NCBI RefSeq assembly: GCF_005517195.1
Contig: NZ_CP040244.1
Coordinates: 6,466,001-6,530,000 of the forward strand
Reading direction: 5' to 3'
Length of the DNA stretch: 64,000 nucleotides
Origin: Streptomyces vilmorinianum
Lineage (GTDB): Bacteria > Actinomycetota > Actinomycetes > Streptomycetales > Streptomycetaceae
Position 1 is the first letter of the stretch. Every line of letters starts with the position of its first letter. Position numbers and translations under genes: made by a program. Below are positions 18,343 through 26,754 of the stretch, in pieces. A model generated the notes under the pieces. That model worked only from the letters and a program-made list of their open reading frames with translations, was not told the DNA's origin and ran no database searches.

Positions 18343-18380
18343 ACGGATCGAGCCGAACGGATCGAGCCGAACGGATCGGC
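18341..18380. repeat. 14-bp tandem repeats starting at the phosphatase stop codon
   Basis: GAACGGATCGAGCC occurs twice exactly and a third time partially (GAACGGATCGG). The first copy begins within the TGA stop at 18340-18342. Confidence 0.85.
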
Positions 18381-18406
18381 ACGCGCGGCGACACGGTCGC
18401 CCGGGT

Positions 18407-18448
18407 GACGACGAAGGCCGGGCCCTGTCGGGTCCGGCCTTCGTCGTC
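18407..18448. terminator. bidirectional terminator, 15-bp perfect outer stem
   Basis: GACGACGAAGGCCGG and CCGGCCTTCGTCGTC flank a 12-nt apical region that can itself pair (CCC/GGG). It lies between the convergent phosphatase and PBP genes. Confidence 0.88.
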
Positions 18449-18460
18449 AGTACACGGCTG

Positions 18461-20641
18461 TCACTGCTGCGGTTGCTGGTCGAAGACCGGCGGTTCGATC
18501 GTCGGGTCCGTGGTCTCCGGGGGCTTCGTCGGCCGCGTCGGGAGCGGCGGCGTCGTGACCGTGTCCGTGGGCTGCGGCGGCGTGGTCGCCGTCGAGGTCG
18601 GCGGCGGCGTCGGGTCCGGGGAATCGGTGACGGGCGGCGGGGTCGAGGTCGGCGCCTCGCTGCTCCGCGACGGGGTCGGGGCCGACTCCACGACGTCCTG
18701 CGAACTGTCGGTCTCCAGGTCGAACCGGGCGTCGGAGCCGCCGCCGAGCGCCGCGGTGGTGTAGTCGCCCCAGATCTGGGCCGGGGTCCGGCCACCGTTG
18801 GCGCGGCCCGGGTTGATCGTGTCGGTGAGCGTGACCTGGTTGCCCTTGGCGTCCTCGCCGAAGAGGCCGACGGCGGTGACCAGTTCGGGGGTGTAGCCGA
18901 CGAACCAGGCGGAGCGGTTGTTCTCCGAGGTGCCGGTCTTGCCCGCCGCCGCGTAGTCGCCGGCCGCACGGAAGCCCGAGCCGCTGCGGACGACGCCGGT
19001 CATCGCCTTGGTGACGGTGTCGGCGGCCTCGCGGCTGATGACCTGCTCGCCGATCGACTTCACCGGCTCGGCCTTGCGGTCCCGGTGCTCGGCGGACTTC
19101 ACGATGGTCGGGGTGACCTTCACACCGTGGTTGTCGAGCGTGGCGTAGACGCCGGCCATGTCCCAGGTGGAGGCGCCCATGGTGCCGAGCGACATCGCGG
19201 GGGTCTCGCCGAAGTCCGCGCCGTCCTTCATGCCGAGGGCGAGGGCGGTCTTCTTGGTGTTGCCCGGGCTGACGTCCACGATCATCTGCGCGTAGACGGA
19301 GTTGATCGAGCTGTTGGTGGCCTTCTGCACGGTGACCGGGCCGTAGCTGCGGTCGTCCTCGTTCTCCGGGGCGAACGGGACGTCGCTGCCGACGACCGGC
19401 CGCCGGCTCCTGCCGTCGTAGATCGTGCCGAGGCCGATCTTCCGGCCGTCCTGGGTCTCGGCGCCGTTGTCGAGGGCGGCGGCGAGGACGATCGGCTTGA
19501 AGGTCGAGGCGGGCTGGTAGTCGCGGCGGGTGGCGTTCGACGTCCAGTGCTCGGTGGCGCCGACGCCTCCGTACATCGCGACGACCTTGCCGGTCTTCGG
19601 GTCGACCGAGGTGGCGCCCGCCTGGACGGTGGCGTCCTTCTTGTCGCCCTTGCGGTCGAGCTTCGCCTCCAGCTGCCGCTCGACCGCCTTGACGAGGGCC
19701 TTCTGCTTCTTCTCGTCGATGTTGAGGGTGATCGTCCAGCCGCCGGCCTTGATGTCCTCCTCGGGGATGCCCTGGCGCATCAGCTCCTGGTTGGCGGCCT
19801 CGACCATGTAGCCGGTCTGGCCCTCCATGCCGGGGGCGGCCTTCGCCTTCTGCGGGACGGGGAAGGTCAGCGTGGCGCGCTTGGAGGCGTCGAGCCAGCC
19901 CTCCTCGACCATGTTGTCCAGGGTGTAGTTCCACCGCTCCTCGACCAGCTTGCGGCCGGTCGGGGTGGCGGAGGTCCAGTCGTACTGGTTGGGGGCCTGG
20001 AGCAGGGAGGCGAGGTAGGCGCCCTGGGCGACGTTCAGCTTGGAGGCGTCGATGCCGTAGTACGACTGGGCCGCGGCCTGGATGCCGTAGGCACTGCGGC
20101 CGTAGTAGCTGGTGTTCATGTACCCGGCGAGGATCTCGGGCTTCCCCATGCGCTGGTCGACCTTGAGCGCGATCACCATTTCCTTGAGCTTGCGCGTGGC
20201 CGTCTGGTCCTGGCTCAGGTAGTAGTTCTTCACGTACTGCTGGGTGATGGTCGAGCCACCCTGCTTGCCCTTGCCGGTGATCGTGTTCCAGGCGGCGCGG
20301 GTGGTGCCCTTGATGTCGACGCCGTTGTCCTTGTAGAAGGTCTTGTTCTCCGCGGCGACGAAGGCGTCCTGGACGTCCCTGGGGATCTTCTCCAGGCCGA
20401 CGATCTCGCGGTTGATCTCGCCGGTACGGGCGAGGACCTTGCCGTCGGAGAACTTGTAGACGTTGCTCTGCATGGTCGCCTGGGCGTTGGCGGTCGGCAC
20501 CGGGACCATCAGGTAGATCACGTAGAACGCGCCCATGGCGAGCAGGCAGCCGACGAAGAACGTGCCCAGGAGTTTCTTCCAGGTGAAGAGACGGCGTATG
20601 CGCCCGCCCTTCTTCCCCTGGCGCGTGTCCGTTCGGCCCAT
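18461..20641 (-). CDS. class A penicillin-binding protein (bifunctional transglycosylase/transpeptidase)
   Basis: A 726-residue membrane-anchored murein synthase with a cytoplasmic basic start, one membrane helix (about 24-46), a GT51 domain (about 65-245) and a transpeptidase domain (about 300-640). GT51 motifs are AAENKTFYKDNGVD (catalytic Glu98), GGSTITQQYVKNYYL and the KLKEMVIAL helix. Transpeptidase motifs are S379-TFK382, S445-I-N447 and K568-TGT. A Pro/Thr/Ser-rich tail (about 650-726) follows. GT51 motif 1 reads EN rather than the common ED. It polymerises and cross-links peptidoglycan. The position beside the SpoIIE gene is convergent. Confidence 0.95.
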   Translation of the reverse strand: MGRTDTRQGKKGGRIRRLFTWKKLLGTFFVGCLLAMGAFYVIYLMVPVPTANAQATMQSNVYKFSDGKVLARTGEINREIVGLEKIPRDVQDAFVAAENKTFYKDNGVDIKGTTRAAWNTITGKGKQGGSTITQQYVKNYYLSQDQTATRKLKEMVIALKVDQRMGKPEILAGYMNTSYYGRSAYGIQAAAQSYYGIDASKLNVAQGAYLASLLQAPNQYDWTSATPTGRKLVEERWNYTLDNMVEEGWLDASKRATLTFPVPQKAKAAPGMEGQTGYMVEAANQELMRQGIPEEDIKAGGWTITLNIDEKKQKALVKAVERQLEAKLDRKGDKKDATVQAGATSVDPKTGKVVAMYGGVGATEHWTSNATRRDYQPASTFKPIVLAAALDNGAETQDGRKIGLGTIYDGRSRRPVVGSDVPFAPENEDDRSYGPVTVQKATNSSINSVYAQMIVDVSPGNTKKTALALGMKDGADFGETPAMSLGTMGASTWDMAGVYATLDNHGVKVTPTIVKSAEHRDRKAEPVKSIGEQVISREAADTVTKAMTGVVRSGSGFRAAGDYAAAGKTGTSENNRSAWFVGYTPELVTAVGLFGEDAKGNQVTLTDTINPGRANGGRTPAQIWGDYTTAALGGGSDARFDLETDSSQDVVESAPTPSRSSEAPTSTPPPVTDSPDPTPPPTSTATTPPQPTDTVTTPPLPTRPTKPPETTDPTIEPPVFDQQPQQ

Positions 20642-20864
20642 TTTCTTCGTCGCTCCGCTCGTCGTGGTTCCGGCCGGGTGCCCTGGCCGGATCAGCTCAG
20701 CAAGCTAACACCGCTGATGGTGACAAAGGCCTATCGATCCGGTCTTTTCCGGACGTGAGAATCAGCACCCGTCTCGCTGGAACCGACGCTTCTGGGACCG
20801 GGATGGTTGTGCGCAATCGGTCACAACACCCCTGACGTGTCAGCAAGGGGCACTTGTCGGCCAG

Positions 20865-20896
20865 CTGTACATCGCGTGTATACACCGTGTGTACAG
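20865..20896 (+). promoter_or_regulatory. PadR operator: nested palindrome CTGTAC / GTGTATACAC / GTACAG
   Basis: A perfect 10-bp palindrome GTGTATACAC (20876-20885) sits at the centre of a symmetric outer pair CTGTAC (20865-20870) and GTACAG (20891-20896). TACAGT (20892-20897) fits a -10 element seven bases before the padR ATG, predicting a leaderless, autorepressed transcript. PadR proteins usually repress their own promoters, so this is the likely binding site. Confidence 0.7.
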
Positions 20897-20904
20897 TGAG
20901 CCGC

Positions 20905-21429
20905 ATGTCCGTCGGTCACACCCTTCTCGGGCTCCTGGAGTCCGGTCCGCGCCATGGCTACGACCTCAAGCGCGCCTTCGACGAGAGCTTCGGCCACGAC
21001 CGGCCGCTGCACTACGGACAGGTCTACTCGACCATGTCCCGGCTGCTGAGGAACGGCCTCGTGGAGGTGGACGGCGTCGAGGCGGGCGCCGGCCCCGAGC
21101 GGAAGCGGTACGCCATCACCGAGGCCGGCGTCACCGATGTCGAGCAGTGGCTGGGCCGCCCCGAGAAACCGGAGCCGTACCTCCGGTCCACGCTCCACGC
21201 CAAGGTCGTCCTCGCGCTGCTCACCGGACGCGGGGCGGCCGAGCTGATCGATGCGCAGCGGACCGAACATCTGCGGCTGACGCGCGAGCTGACCCGGCGC
21301 AAGAAGGGCGGCGATCTCGCCGACCAACTGATCTGCGACCACGCCCTGTTCCATCTCGAAGCCGATCTGCGCTGGCTGGAACTGATCGCCTCACGGCTCG
21401 ACCGGCTCGCCGAGGAGATCCGCCGATGA
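20905..21429 (+). CDS. PadR family transcriptional regulator
   Basis: A 174-residue regulator with an N-terminal winged helix (GHTLLGLLESGPRHGYDLKR, YGQVYSTMSRLLRNGLVEVD, KRYAITEAGVTDVEQWLGRP) and a C-terminal Vir_act_alpha_C dimerisation domain (about 95-170). The ATG at 20905 matches the usual family start (MSVGHTLLGLLESGP) and follows a -10-like element directly. No adjacent transporter gene is on the same strand; the next gene, oxyR, is convergent with 11 bp between stops. The target other than itself is unknown. Confidence 0.9.
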   Translation: MSVGHTLLGLLESGPRHGYDLKRAFDESFGHDRPLHYGQVYSTMSRLLRNGLVEVDGVEAGAGPERKRYAITEAGVTDVEQWLGRPEKPEPYLRSTLHAKVVLALLTGRGAAELIDAQRTEHLRLTRELTRRKKGGDLADQLICDHALFHLEADLRWLELIASRLDRLAEEIRR

Positions 21430-21440
21430 CCACCCCGGGC

Positions 21441-22418
21441 TCACTCGCCGGCGCCCGAGCCCGAGCCCGGGCCCGCGCCCACCACCCGTACCGGAAGCCG
21501 CTTCATCGCACCCCGCAGCGCGTGTGCCAGTTCCTCGAACTCCGTGTGACGGGCCGTCCCCGTCCGCATGGCGAGGGCGACCCGGCGTGAGGGGGCCGGG
21601 GCGGTGAAGCGACCGGTCGACAGGGCGGTGTTGCGGGCGGTCTCGACCTTGACGGCCGTGCGCGGCAGCAGGGTCACGCCGAGGCCGCCCGCCACCAGCT
21701 GGACCAGCGTGGACAGTCCCGCCGCGGTCGTGGTGACCGGCGTCCCCTCGGTGCGGCCGGCCTCGCGGCAGATGTCGAGGGCCTGGTCGCGCAGGCAGTG
21801 CCCCTCGTCGAGCAGCAGCAGGTCGAGCTCCTTCAGCGCCTCGCGCGGAATGTCACCGCGTCCGGCGAGCGGATGTCCCTCCGGGGCGACGAGCACGAAG
21901 TCCTCGTCGAAGAGCGGCAGTTCGGAGACCCCGGGCACCCCGAGCGGCACGGCGAGCAGCAGCAGATCGAGCCGCCCGGCCGCGAGCCCCTCCAGGAGCG
22001 AGGAGGTCTGCTCCTCGTGGACCTGGAGGTCGAGCTCCGGATAGCGCTCGTGGACCAGGCTCAGGACGGTGGGCAGCAGATACGGGGCGACGGTCGGGAT
22101 CACGCCGAGCCGCAGCACCCCGGTGAACGGCGCCTGCGCCGCCTCCGCCTCCTCCATCAGCTCCGCGACGGCGTCCAGGACGGTCCTCGCCCGGACGGCC
22201 AGCCGCTCCCCCGCGGGCGAGAGCAGTACCTTGCGCGTCGTACGCTCGAGGAGCTGGACACCGAGTGCCTCTTCGAGAGCCGAAACCGCGCCCGAAAGCG
22301 CCGGCTGGCTCATCCCGATCGACGCCGCCGCGTCCCGGAAGTGGAGATACTCCGCGACCGCCGCGAAGGCTCTGAGCTGGGAAAGGCTGGGCTGCTTCAC
22401 CCGCCGTGCAGGGATCAC
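21441..22418 (-). CDS. oxyR: LysR-family peroxide sensor OxyR
   Basis: A 325-residue LysR regulator with an N-terminal HTH (QPSLSQLRAFAAVAEYLHFR, GMSQPALSGAVSALEEALGV) and the periplasmic-binding-like sensor domain. The sensor has redox cysteines in DEGHCLRDQALDICREAGR (C-x8-C), the OxyR pair that forms a disulfide with H2O2. The GTG start 22416-22418 is preceded by GGTGG; a second GTG six codons later is possible. Divergent from ahpCD, which it is known to activate in S. coelicolor. The C-terminal Gly/Ser-rich tail is variable. Confidence 0.94.
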   Translation of the reverse strand: MIPARRVKQPSLSQLRAFAAVAEYLHFRDAAASIGMSQPALSGAVSALEEALGVQLLERTTRKVLLSPAGERLAVRARTVLDAVAELMEEAEAAQAPFTGVLRLGVIPTVAPYLLPTVLSLVHERYPELDLQVHEEQTSSLLEGLAAGRLDLLLLAVPLGVPGVSELPLFDEDFVLVAPEGHPLAGRGDIPREALKELDLLLLDEGHCLRDQALDICREAGRTEGTPVTTTAAGLSTLVQLVAGGLGVTLLPRTAVKVETARNTALSTGRFTAPAPSRRVALAMRTGTARHTEFEELAHALRGAMKRLPVRVVGAGPGSGSGAGE

Positions 22419-22551
22419 TGATAACCACCTTCGATCAACCCGACCGAGTGTAGCTATTTCACTGATCAATGCACCCCGTGCCATGCTGTGGGCCGTCCAA
22501 CCCCTTACGGAAGACCCCAAAAGGGACCCTTCCAACCTGCGAGGAGAGCGC
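22419..22551. promoter_or_regulatory. oxyR-ahpC divergent control region
   Basis: A 133-bp intergenic region. On the minus strand TACACT (complement of 22447-22452) fits an oxyR -10. ATCACTGAT (22414-22422) is a near-perfect dyad over the oxyR start, and TGATCA recurs at 22463-22468. Paired TTCGATC/ACTGATC motifs may be OxyR half-sites. OxyR-dependent control of ahpCD is established in streptomycetes; the exact sites here are inferred. Confidence 0.5.
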
Positions 22552-23106
22552 GTGCTCACTGTCGGTGACCAGTTCCCCACCTACGACCTGACCGCCTGCG
22601 TGTCGCTGGAGAGCGGCAAGGAGTTCGAGCAGATCGACCACAAGTCCTACGAGGGCAAGTGGCGTGTGGTGTTCTTCTGGCCCAAGGACTTCACCTTCGT
22701 CTGCCCGACCGAGATCGCCGCCTTCGGCAAGCTGAACGACGAGTTCGCGGACCGTGACGCACAGATCCTCGGCGTCTCCGGCGACTCCGAGTTCGTGCAC
22801 CACGCCTGGCGCAAGGACCACGCCGACCTGCGTGACCTGCCCTTCCCGATGCTCGCCGACTCCAAGCACGAGCTCATGCGCGACTGCGGCGTCGAGGGCG
22901 AGGACGGCTTCGCGCAGCGTGCCGTCTTCATCGTGGACCCGAACAACGAGATCCAGTTCACCATGGTGACCGCCGGCTCCGTCGGCCGTAACCCCAAGGA
23001 GGTCCTGCGGGTCCTGGACGCCCTGCAGACCGACGAGCTGTGCCCGTGCAACTGGAACAAGGGCGAGAACACCCTCGACGCGGCCGCGCTCCTGTCGGGC
23101 GAGTGA
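22552..23106 (+). CDS. ahpC: alkyl hydroperoxide reductase, peroxiredoxin subunit
   Basis: A 184-residue typical 2-Cys peroxiredoxin reducing organic peroxides and H2O2. The peroxidatic Cys51 lies in DFTFVCPTEI. C-terminal resolving cysteines lie in ELCPCNWNKGE. The GTG start at 22552 follows GAGGAGAGCGC. Co-transcribed with ahpD (6 bp after the stop) and divergent from oxyR. Confidence 0.97.
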   Translation: MLTVGDQFPTYDLTACVSLESGKEFEQIDHKSYEGKWRVVFFWPKDFTFVCPTEIAAFGKLNDEFADRDAQILGVSGDSEFVHHAWRKDHADLRDLPFPMLADSKHELMRDCGVEGEDGFAQRAVFIVDPNNEIQFTMVTAGSVGRNPKEVLRVLDALQTDELCPCNWNKGENTLDAAALLSGE

Positions 23107-23112
23107 TCTGAC

Positions 23113-23646
23113 ATGGCTCTCGACGAACTCAAGTCCGCCATACCGGACTTCGCCAAGGACCTGAAGCTGAACCTCGGTTCGGTGATCGGCAACAGCGAGC
23201 TCCCGCAGCAGCAGCTCTGGGGCACGGTCCTGGCCTGCGCGATCGCCTCGCGCTCGCCGAAGGTCCTGGCGGAGCTGGAGCCGGAGGCCAAGGCCAACCT
23301 CAAGCCCGAGGCGTACACGGCGGCCAAGTCCGCCGCCGCGATCATGGCGATGAACAACGTCTTCTACCGGACCCGGCACCTGCTGTCGGACCCGGAGTAC
23401 GGGACGATGCGCGCCGGTCTGCGGATGAACGTCATCGGCAACCCCGGCGTCGAGAAGGTCGACTTCGAGCTGTGGTCGCTCGCCGTCTCGGCGATCAACG
23501 GCTGCGGCCAGTGCCTGGACTCGCACGAGCAGGTCCTGCGCAAGGCCGGCGTGGACCGCGAGACGATCCAGGAGGCCGTCAAGATCGCCTCGGTGATCCA
23601 GGCGGTCGGCGTGACGCTGGACGCGGAAGCGCTCATCGCCGAGTGA
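23113..23646 (+). CDS. ahpD: alkyl hydroperoxidase AhpD (reductant for AhpC)
   Basis: A 177-residue all-helical protein of the carboxymuconolactone decarboxylase superfamily. It has the catalytic CxxC: Cys131 and Cys134 in [10 protein letters not shown], with His138 in the proton relay. AhpD replaces the flavoprotein AhpF as reductant of AhpC in actinobacteria, using lipoamide-linked electrons. ATG six bases after the ahpC stop. It ends before a TTCG-capped terminator. Confidence 0.97.
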   Translation: MALDELKSAIPDFAKDLKLNLGSVIGNSELPQQQLWGTVLACAIASRSPKVLAELEPEAKANLKPEAYTAAKSAAAIMAMNNVFYRTRHLLSDPEYGTMRAGLRMNVIGNPGVEKVDFELWSLAVSAINGCGQCLDSHEQVLRKAGVDRETIQEAVKIASVIQAVGVTLDAEALIAE

Positions 23647-23662
23647 GACGCGTGACGTGACG

Positions 23663-23696
23663 AGAAGGGCCCCGGGGTTCGCCCCGGGGCCCTTCT
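23663..23696. terminator. bidirectional terminator, 15-bp perfect stem with TTCG tetraloop
   Basis: AGAAGGGCCCCGGGG and its complement enclose TTCG, between convergent ahpD and the membrane-protein gene at 23698. Confidence 0.92.
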
Positions 23697-23697
23697 G

Positions 23698-24378
23698 TCA
23701 CTTCTTGAGCGCCGCCATCAGCGCCTTGACGTCCTGGGACAGCGGGACGTCGATGCCGGAGAGGTCGGTCTTCCGCGTCGACTGGACCGGCTCGCCGTTC
23801 TCGTCGTACTGGTACTGGGCGTTGATCATGATCTCGATCTCCGCCTGGCCGTCCAGGACGGCGATCCACGCGTACTCGTTGTCCTGGCGGAGGAAGTTCG
23901 CCTTCTCCCCCAGCCCGTCGATCCGCTCGGTGGACTCGATCCCGTCGCCGAACCGGGAACCGAACTCGGGCTCCGGATCGGTCACCTTGTGCAGGGTGTA
24001 GTCGATCTGCACGCTGTACCCGCTCTCGGGAGGCCCGAAGGCCAGCGAGCAACCGGCCCGTTCCAGCGCGGGGTGCTTCATCGGCTCGCTGAGGCCGTCC
24101 ACGGACCTTTCTCCGAGGGCGTCGGCGAGCGCCTTGAGCTCCGCCTTCTCGCACAGGTCGACGACGCTGCCGTACCCGCCCAGGTCGGGGCCCTCGTCCC
24201 GCGTCCGGTCGTACGCGAAGAGGCCGCCGCCCCACACCGCCGACGCCACCACCGCGCCGCCCAGCGCCCACAGCCAGGGGCGGCGCGGGCGCGGCGGGCG
24301 CGGGGTCTTCGGCTCGGGGGCGAGCACCTCACCGGTCGGGAAGTCGGCCCCGCCCACCAGTTCCGGTTCGGAGATCAC
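23698..24378 (-). CDS. membrane-anchored extracytoplasmic protein, unknown function
   Basis: A 226-residue protein: a 30-residue Pro/Arg-rich cytoplasmic start, one membrane helix (WLWALGGAVVASAVWGGGLF, about 35-54), then an external domain with Cys pairs in VDLCEKAEL and AGCSLAFGPP. The domain resembles DUF3558-like or septum-type lipoprotein folds, but I cannot assign it. GTG start overlaps the stop of the upstream transporter as GTGA, so the two form a coupled operon. Confidence 0.72.
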   Translation of the reverse strand: MISEPELVGGADFPTGEVLAPEPKTPRPPRPRRPWLWALGGAVVASAVWGGGLFAYDRTRDEGPDLGGYGSVVDLCEKAELKALADALGERSVDGLSEPMKHPALERAGCSLAFGPPESGYSVQIDYTLHKVTDPEPEFGSRFGDGIESTERIDGLGEKANFLRQDNEYAWIAVLDGQAEIEIMINAQYQYDENGEPVQSTRKTDLSGIDVPLSQDVKALMAALKK

Positions 24379-25949
24379 GCCTCGCCCTTGTCCCTGGAGC
24401 CGGGCGCCGGGGTCGGCGCCACCGCGTACGCGGTCGCCCCGCGCGGTTCCGGCGTGCTGAGCAGGGCCTGCTCATGGGTGTACGCGCGGAGGTAGCCGAC
24501 CACCGTGTTGGTGACCGCGACCAGCGGCACCGCCACCACCGCGCCGCCGATGCCCGCGGTCAGACCGCCGGCCGCGACCGCGAGGACGACGGCGAGGGGG
24601 TGGACCCGTACCGCCCGGCCCAGGATGAAGGGCTGGAGCACATGGCCCTCGATCTGCTGCACGGCCAGGACCACGACGAGCACCATCAGGGCGGTGAAGA
24701 CCCCGTTGGTGACCAGGGCGACCACGACCGCGAGGGCGCCGGAGATGACGGCACCGACCAGCGGGATGAAGGCGAAGAGGAAGATGAACACGGCGAGCGG
24801 GACGGCCATCGGGACATCGAGGAAGTAGAGGCCGATGCCGATGAAGACCGCGTCGATCAGGGCCACGACCACCGTGCCGCGCACATAGGCGGTCAGCGTC
24901 CGCCAGGCCCGGGGCCCCGCGCCCGCGACGCCGGGCCGGGCCTGGGCGGGCACCAGCTTCAGCGTCCACTGCCAGACCTTCTTCCCGTCGTAGAGGAGGA
25001 AGAGGGTCGAGAACATCGCGAGCAGTATCCCGGTCAGGGCCTCGACGACCACGGTCACGCCCTGGAGTCCGGCGGAGGTGATCTGCTCGGTGTTGGAGCC
25101 GATGGTGTCGCTGAGGTTCTCGGCGATGTCGTTGATCTGCGACTCGGTCACATGGAACGGGCTGTCGAGCAGCCAGCGCTTGAGCTCCTCGATACCGTCC
25201 CTGACGCGGTCCGAGAGGTTGTCGAGGTTGTCCATCACCTGCCAGACCACGAACCAGCCGACCAGGCCCATGATCACGAAGCCGGAGACGGCGGTGACGG
25301 CGGTGGCGAGCCCGCGGGGCAGCCCCATCTTCCGCAGCCGGGCCACCGTGGGCTGGAGCAGCGCGGTGATGAGCAGCGCGGCGACGAAGGCGAGCACGAC
25401 CAGCTGCACCGAGCTGATCACCTTCATCAGGACCCAGACCGTGCCGGCGAGCACGAGCAGTCGCCAGCCGGCCTCGGCGGCGACCCGCATGCCCCACGGG
25501 ATCGCGGCGACGGGGTCGGGGCGTGCGGCGACGGCGGGCGCGTAGGCGGGGGGCGCGGGCACGGAGGAGCCGGGGGTCTCGCCCTGCGGTGCCCGCCGTC
25601 CGGGCCACCGCTCGGACGGGGGCGTCCCCTCGGCGTACCGCTTGTCGTCGGAGGCCGCCTCACCCGGACCCTGGCCGGGGTCCCGGCCGTCGGCGGGGCC
25701 GGCTCCGGGACCGGGGCGCCGCCCGGACTCGGGCGAACCGCCCGGGCCGGTGCCACGTCGCCCGACGCCCTCCGTGTCCGCGTGCCCGTCCGCGGACGTG
25801 GCCGGGGACGCGGCCGGGGGACCGGGGTCCCCGAACGGCGGGTCGAGTTCATGCGCGCGTTCCGCGCGGGCGCGGCGCTCGTCCAGGCGTTCGCCCATAC
25901 GGCTCAGCCCCTCGCCCAGCCGGCCGAGCCATCGTGGCAGTGTCGACAT
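24375..25949 (-). CDS. AI-2E (PerM/YdiK) family transporter
   Basis: A 524-residue membrane protein. The first 150 residues are cytoplasmic, disordered and Pro/Gly/Arg-rich. About eight membrane helices follow with the AI-2E exporter pattern (VLMKVISSVQLVVLAFVAAL, ITALLQPTVARLRKMGLPRG, TLFLLYDGKKVWQWTLKLVP, IFLFAFIPLVGAVISGAL, QQIEGHVLQPFILGRAVRVH). The family exports quorum signals or ions in different hosts; no autoinducer-2 synthase is in view, so the substrate is open. ATG at 25947-25949 follows a GGGGGGAGAGAG ribosome site; an upstream in-frame start (25973) lacks one. Confidence 0.83.
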   Translation of the reverse strand: MSTLPRWLGRLGEGLSRMGERLDERRARAERAHELDPPFGDPGPPAASPATSADGHADTEGVGRRGTGPGGSPESGRRPGPGAGPADGRDPGQGPGEAASDDKRYAEGTPPSERWPGRRAPQGETPGSSVPAPPAYAPAVAARPDPVAAIPWGMRVAAEAGWRLLVLAGTVWVLMKVISSVQLVVLAFVAALLITALLQPTVARLRKMGLPRGLATAVTAVSGFVIMGLVGWFVVWQVMDNLDNLSDRVRDGIEELKRWLLDSPFHVTESQINDIAENLSDTIGSNTEQITSAGLQGVTVVVEALTGILLAMFSTLFLLYDGKKVWQWTLKLVPAQARPGVAGAGPRAWRTLTAYVRGTVVVALIDAVFIGIGLYFLDVPMAVPLAVFIFLFAFIPLVGAVISGALAVVVALVTNGVFTALMVLVVVLAVQQIEGHVLQPFILGRAVRVHPLAVVLAVAAGGLTAGIGGAVVAVPLVAVTNTVVGYLRAYTHEQALLSTPEPRGATAYAVAPTPAPGSRDKGEA

Positions 25950-26064
25950 GATCTTCTCTCTCCCCCCGCTCACTCCCCCCGGGAGCCGTGGAACTGTGAA
26001 CCTACACGCCTGGAGCCCCCCACCGTAGGACGGTGAGGGGCTCCACGAGGTTGAGCTCGCCGGT

Positions 26065-26754
26065 CTAGTACCAGCGGTTGGCCTGCCAGAAGTTCCACGC
26101 GCCGCACGGGCTGTCGTAGCGGCTGTTCATGTAGTTCAGGCCCCACTTGATCTGGGTGGCCGGGTTGGTCTGCCAGTCGGCGCCCGCCGTCGACATCTTC
26201 GAACCCGGGAGGGCCTGGACGAGGCCGTAGGCACCCGAGGAGGGGTTGACGGCACGGTAGTTCCAGCCGGACTCGTGGTCCACGATGTTGCTGAAGCACT
26301 GGAACTGGTCCGCCGGGATCATCTGGCGGGCGATCGCCTTGACCTCGGCGATGGTGTACGACCCCTGGGCCGAGAAGCTCGAAGCGTCGCGGACGGCGGC
26401 GCGGTTGGCCCGCTCCTCGGCCTCCTTGCGCTCCTGCTCCGCCTTGTCGGCGGCTTCCTTCTTCGCCTCGGCGTCCTTGGCGGCCTGCAGACGGGCCGCT
26501 TCCTCGGCGGACTTCCTCGCGGCCGAGTCGGCCGCGGCGGCCTGGACGTCGGCCTGCTCCGAGAGCGAGGAGACCTGTACCTGGGCCTGCTCGCCCGCGG
26601 GGATGTCCGCGAGCAGCGTGGTGTCGGCCGCGGTGGCCTCGAAGTTGTCGTCCGAGGACTGGGCGTTGCCCGAGGCAACACCCACGACGGCGCCGACGGT
26701 GGTGACCGCAGTGGCCGAAGCCACCGCGAATCCCCGGACCGAGATCCGGCTCAC
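26065..26754 (-). CDS. secreted SLT-domain lytic transglycosylase-like protein
   Basis: A 229-residue secreted cell-wall hydrolase with a signal peptide (about 1-33), then an Ala/Glu/Lys-rich coiled coil (about 55-125; ADSAARKSAEEAARLQAAKD). The C-terminal SLT goose-lysozyme-like domain (about 140-229) has catalytic Glu in VDHESGWNYRAVNPSSGAYG, QALPGSKM and IKWGLNYMNSRY. It probably cleaves glycan strands during growth or spore germination. GTG start at 26752-26754 has GGAAGG seven bases upstream; an ATG six codons earlier is less well placed. A long leader precedes it. Confidence 0.88.
   Translation of the reverse strand: MSRISVRGFAVASATAVTTVGAVVGVASGNAQSSDDNFEATAADTTLLADIPAGEQAQVQVSSLSEQADVQAAAADSAARKSAEEAARLQAAKDAEAKKEAADKAEQERKEAEERANRAAVRDASSFSAQGSYTIAEVKAIARQMIPADQFQCFSNIVDHESGWNYRAVNPSSGAYGLVQALPGSKMSTAGADWQTNPATQIKWGLNYMNSRYDSPCGAWNFWQANRWY

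Noticed and set aside
18341-18380. Possible CRISPR-like repeats
   Set aside because: The 14-bp units are contiguous with no spacers, and no cas gene is present. The same holds for the other tandem repeats.
24375-25949. Autoinducer-2 quorum-sensing function
   Set aside because: The family name derives from one member; no luxS or signal receptor lies nearby and related proteins transport other substrates.
24474-26036. Plus-strand frame opposite the AI-2E transporter
   Set aside because: Asp/His/Gly-rich shadow without any recognisable fold; the minus-strand gene has a clear start site and membrane pattern.
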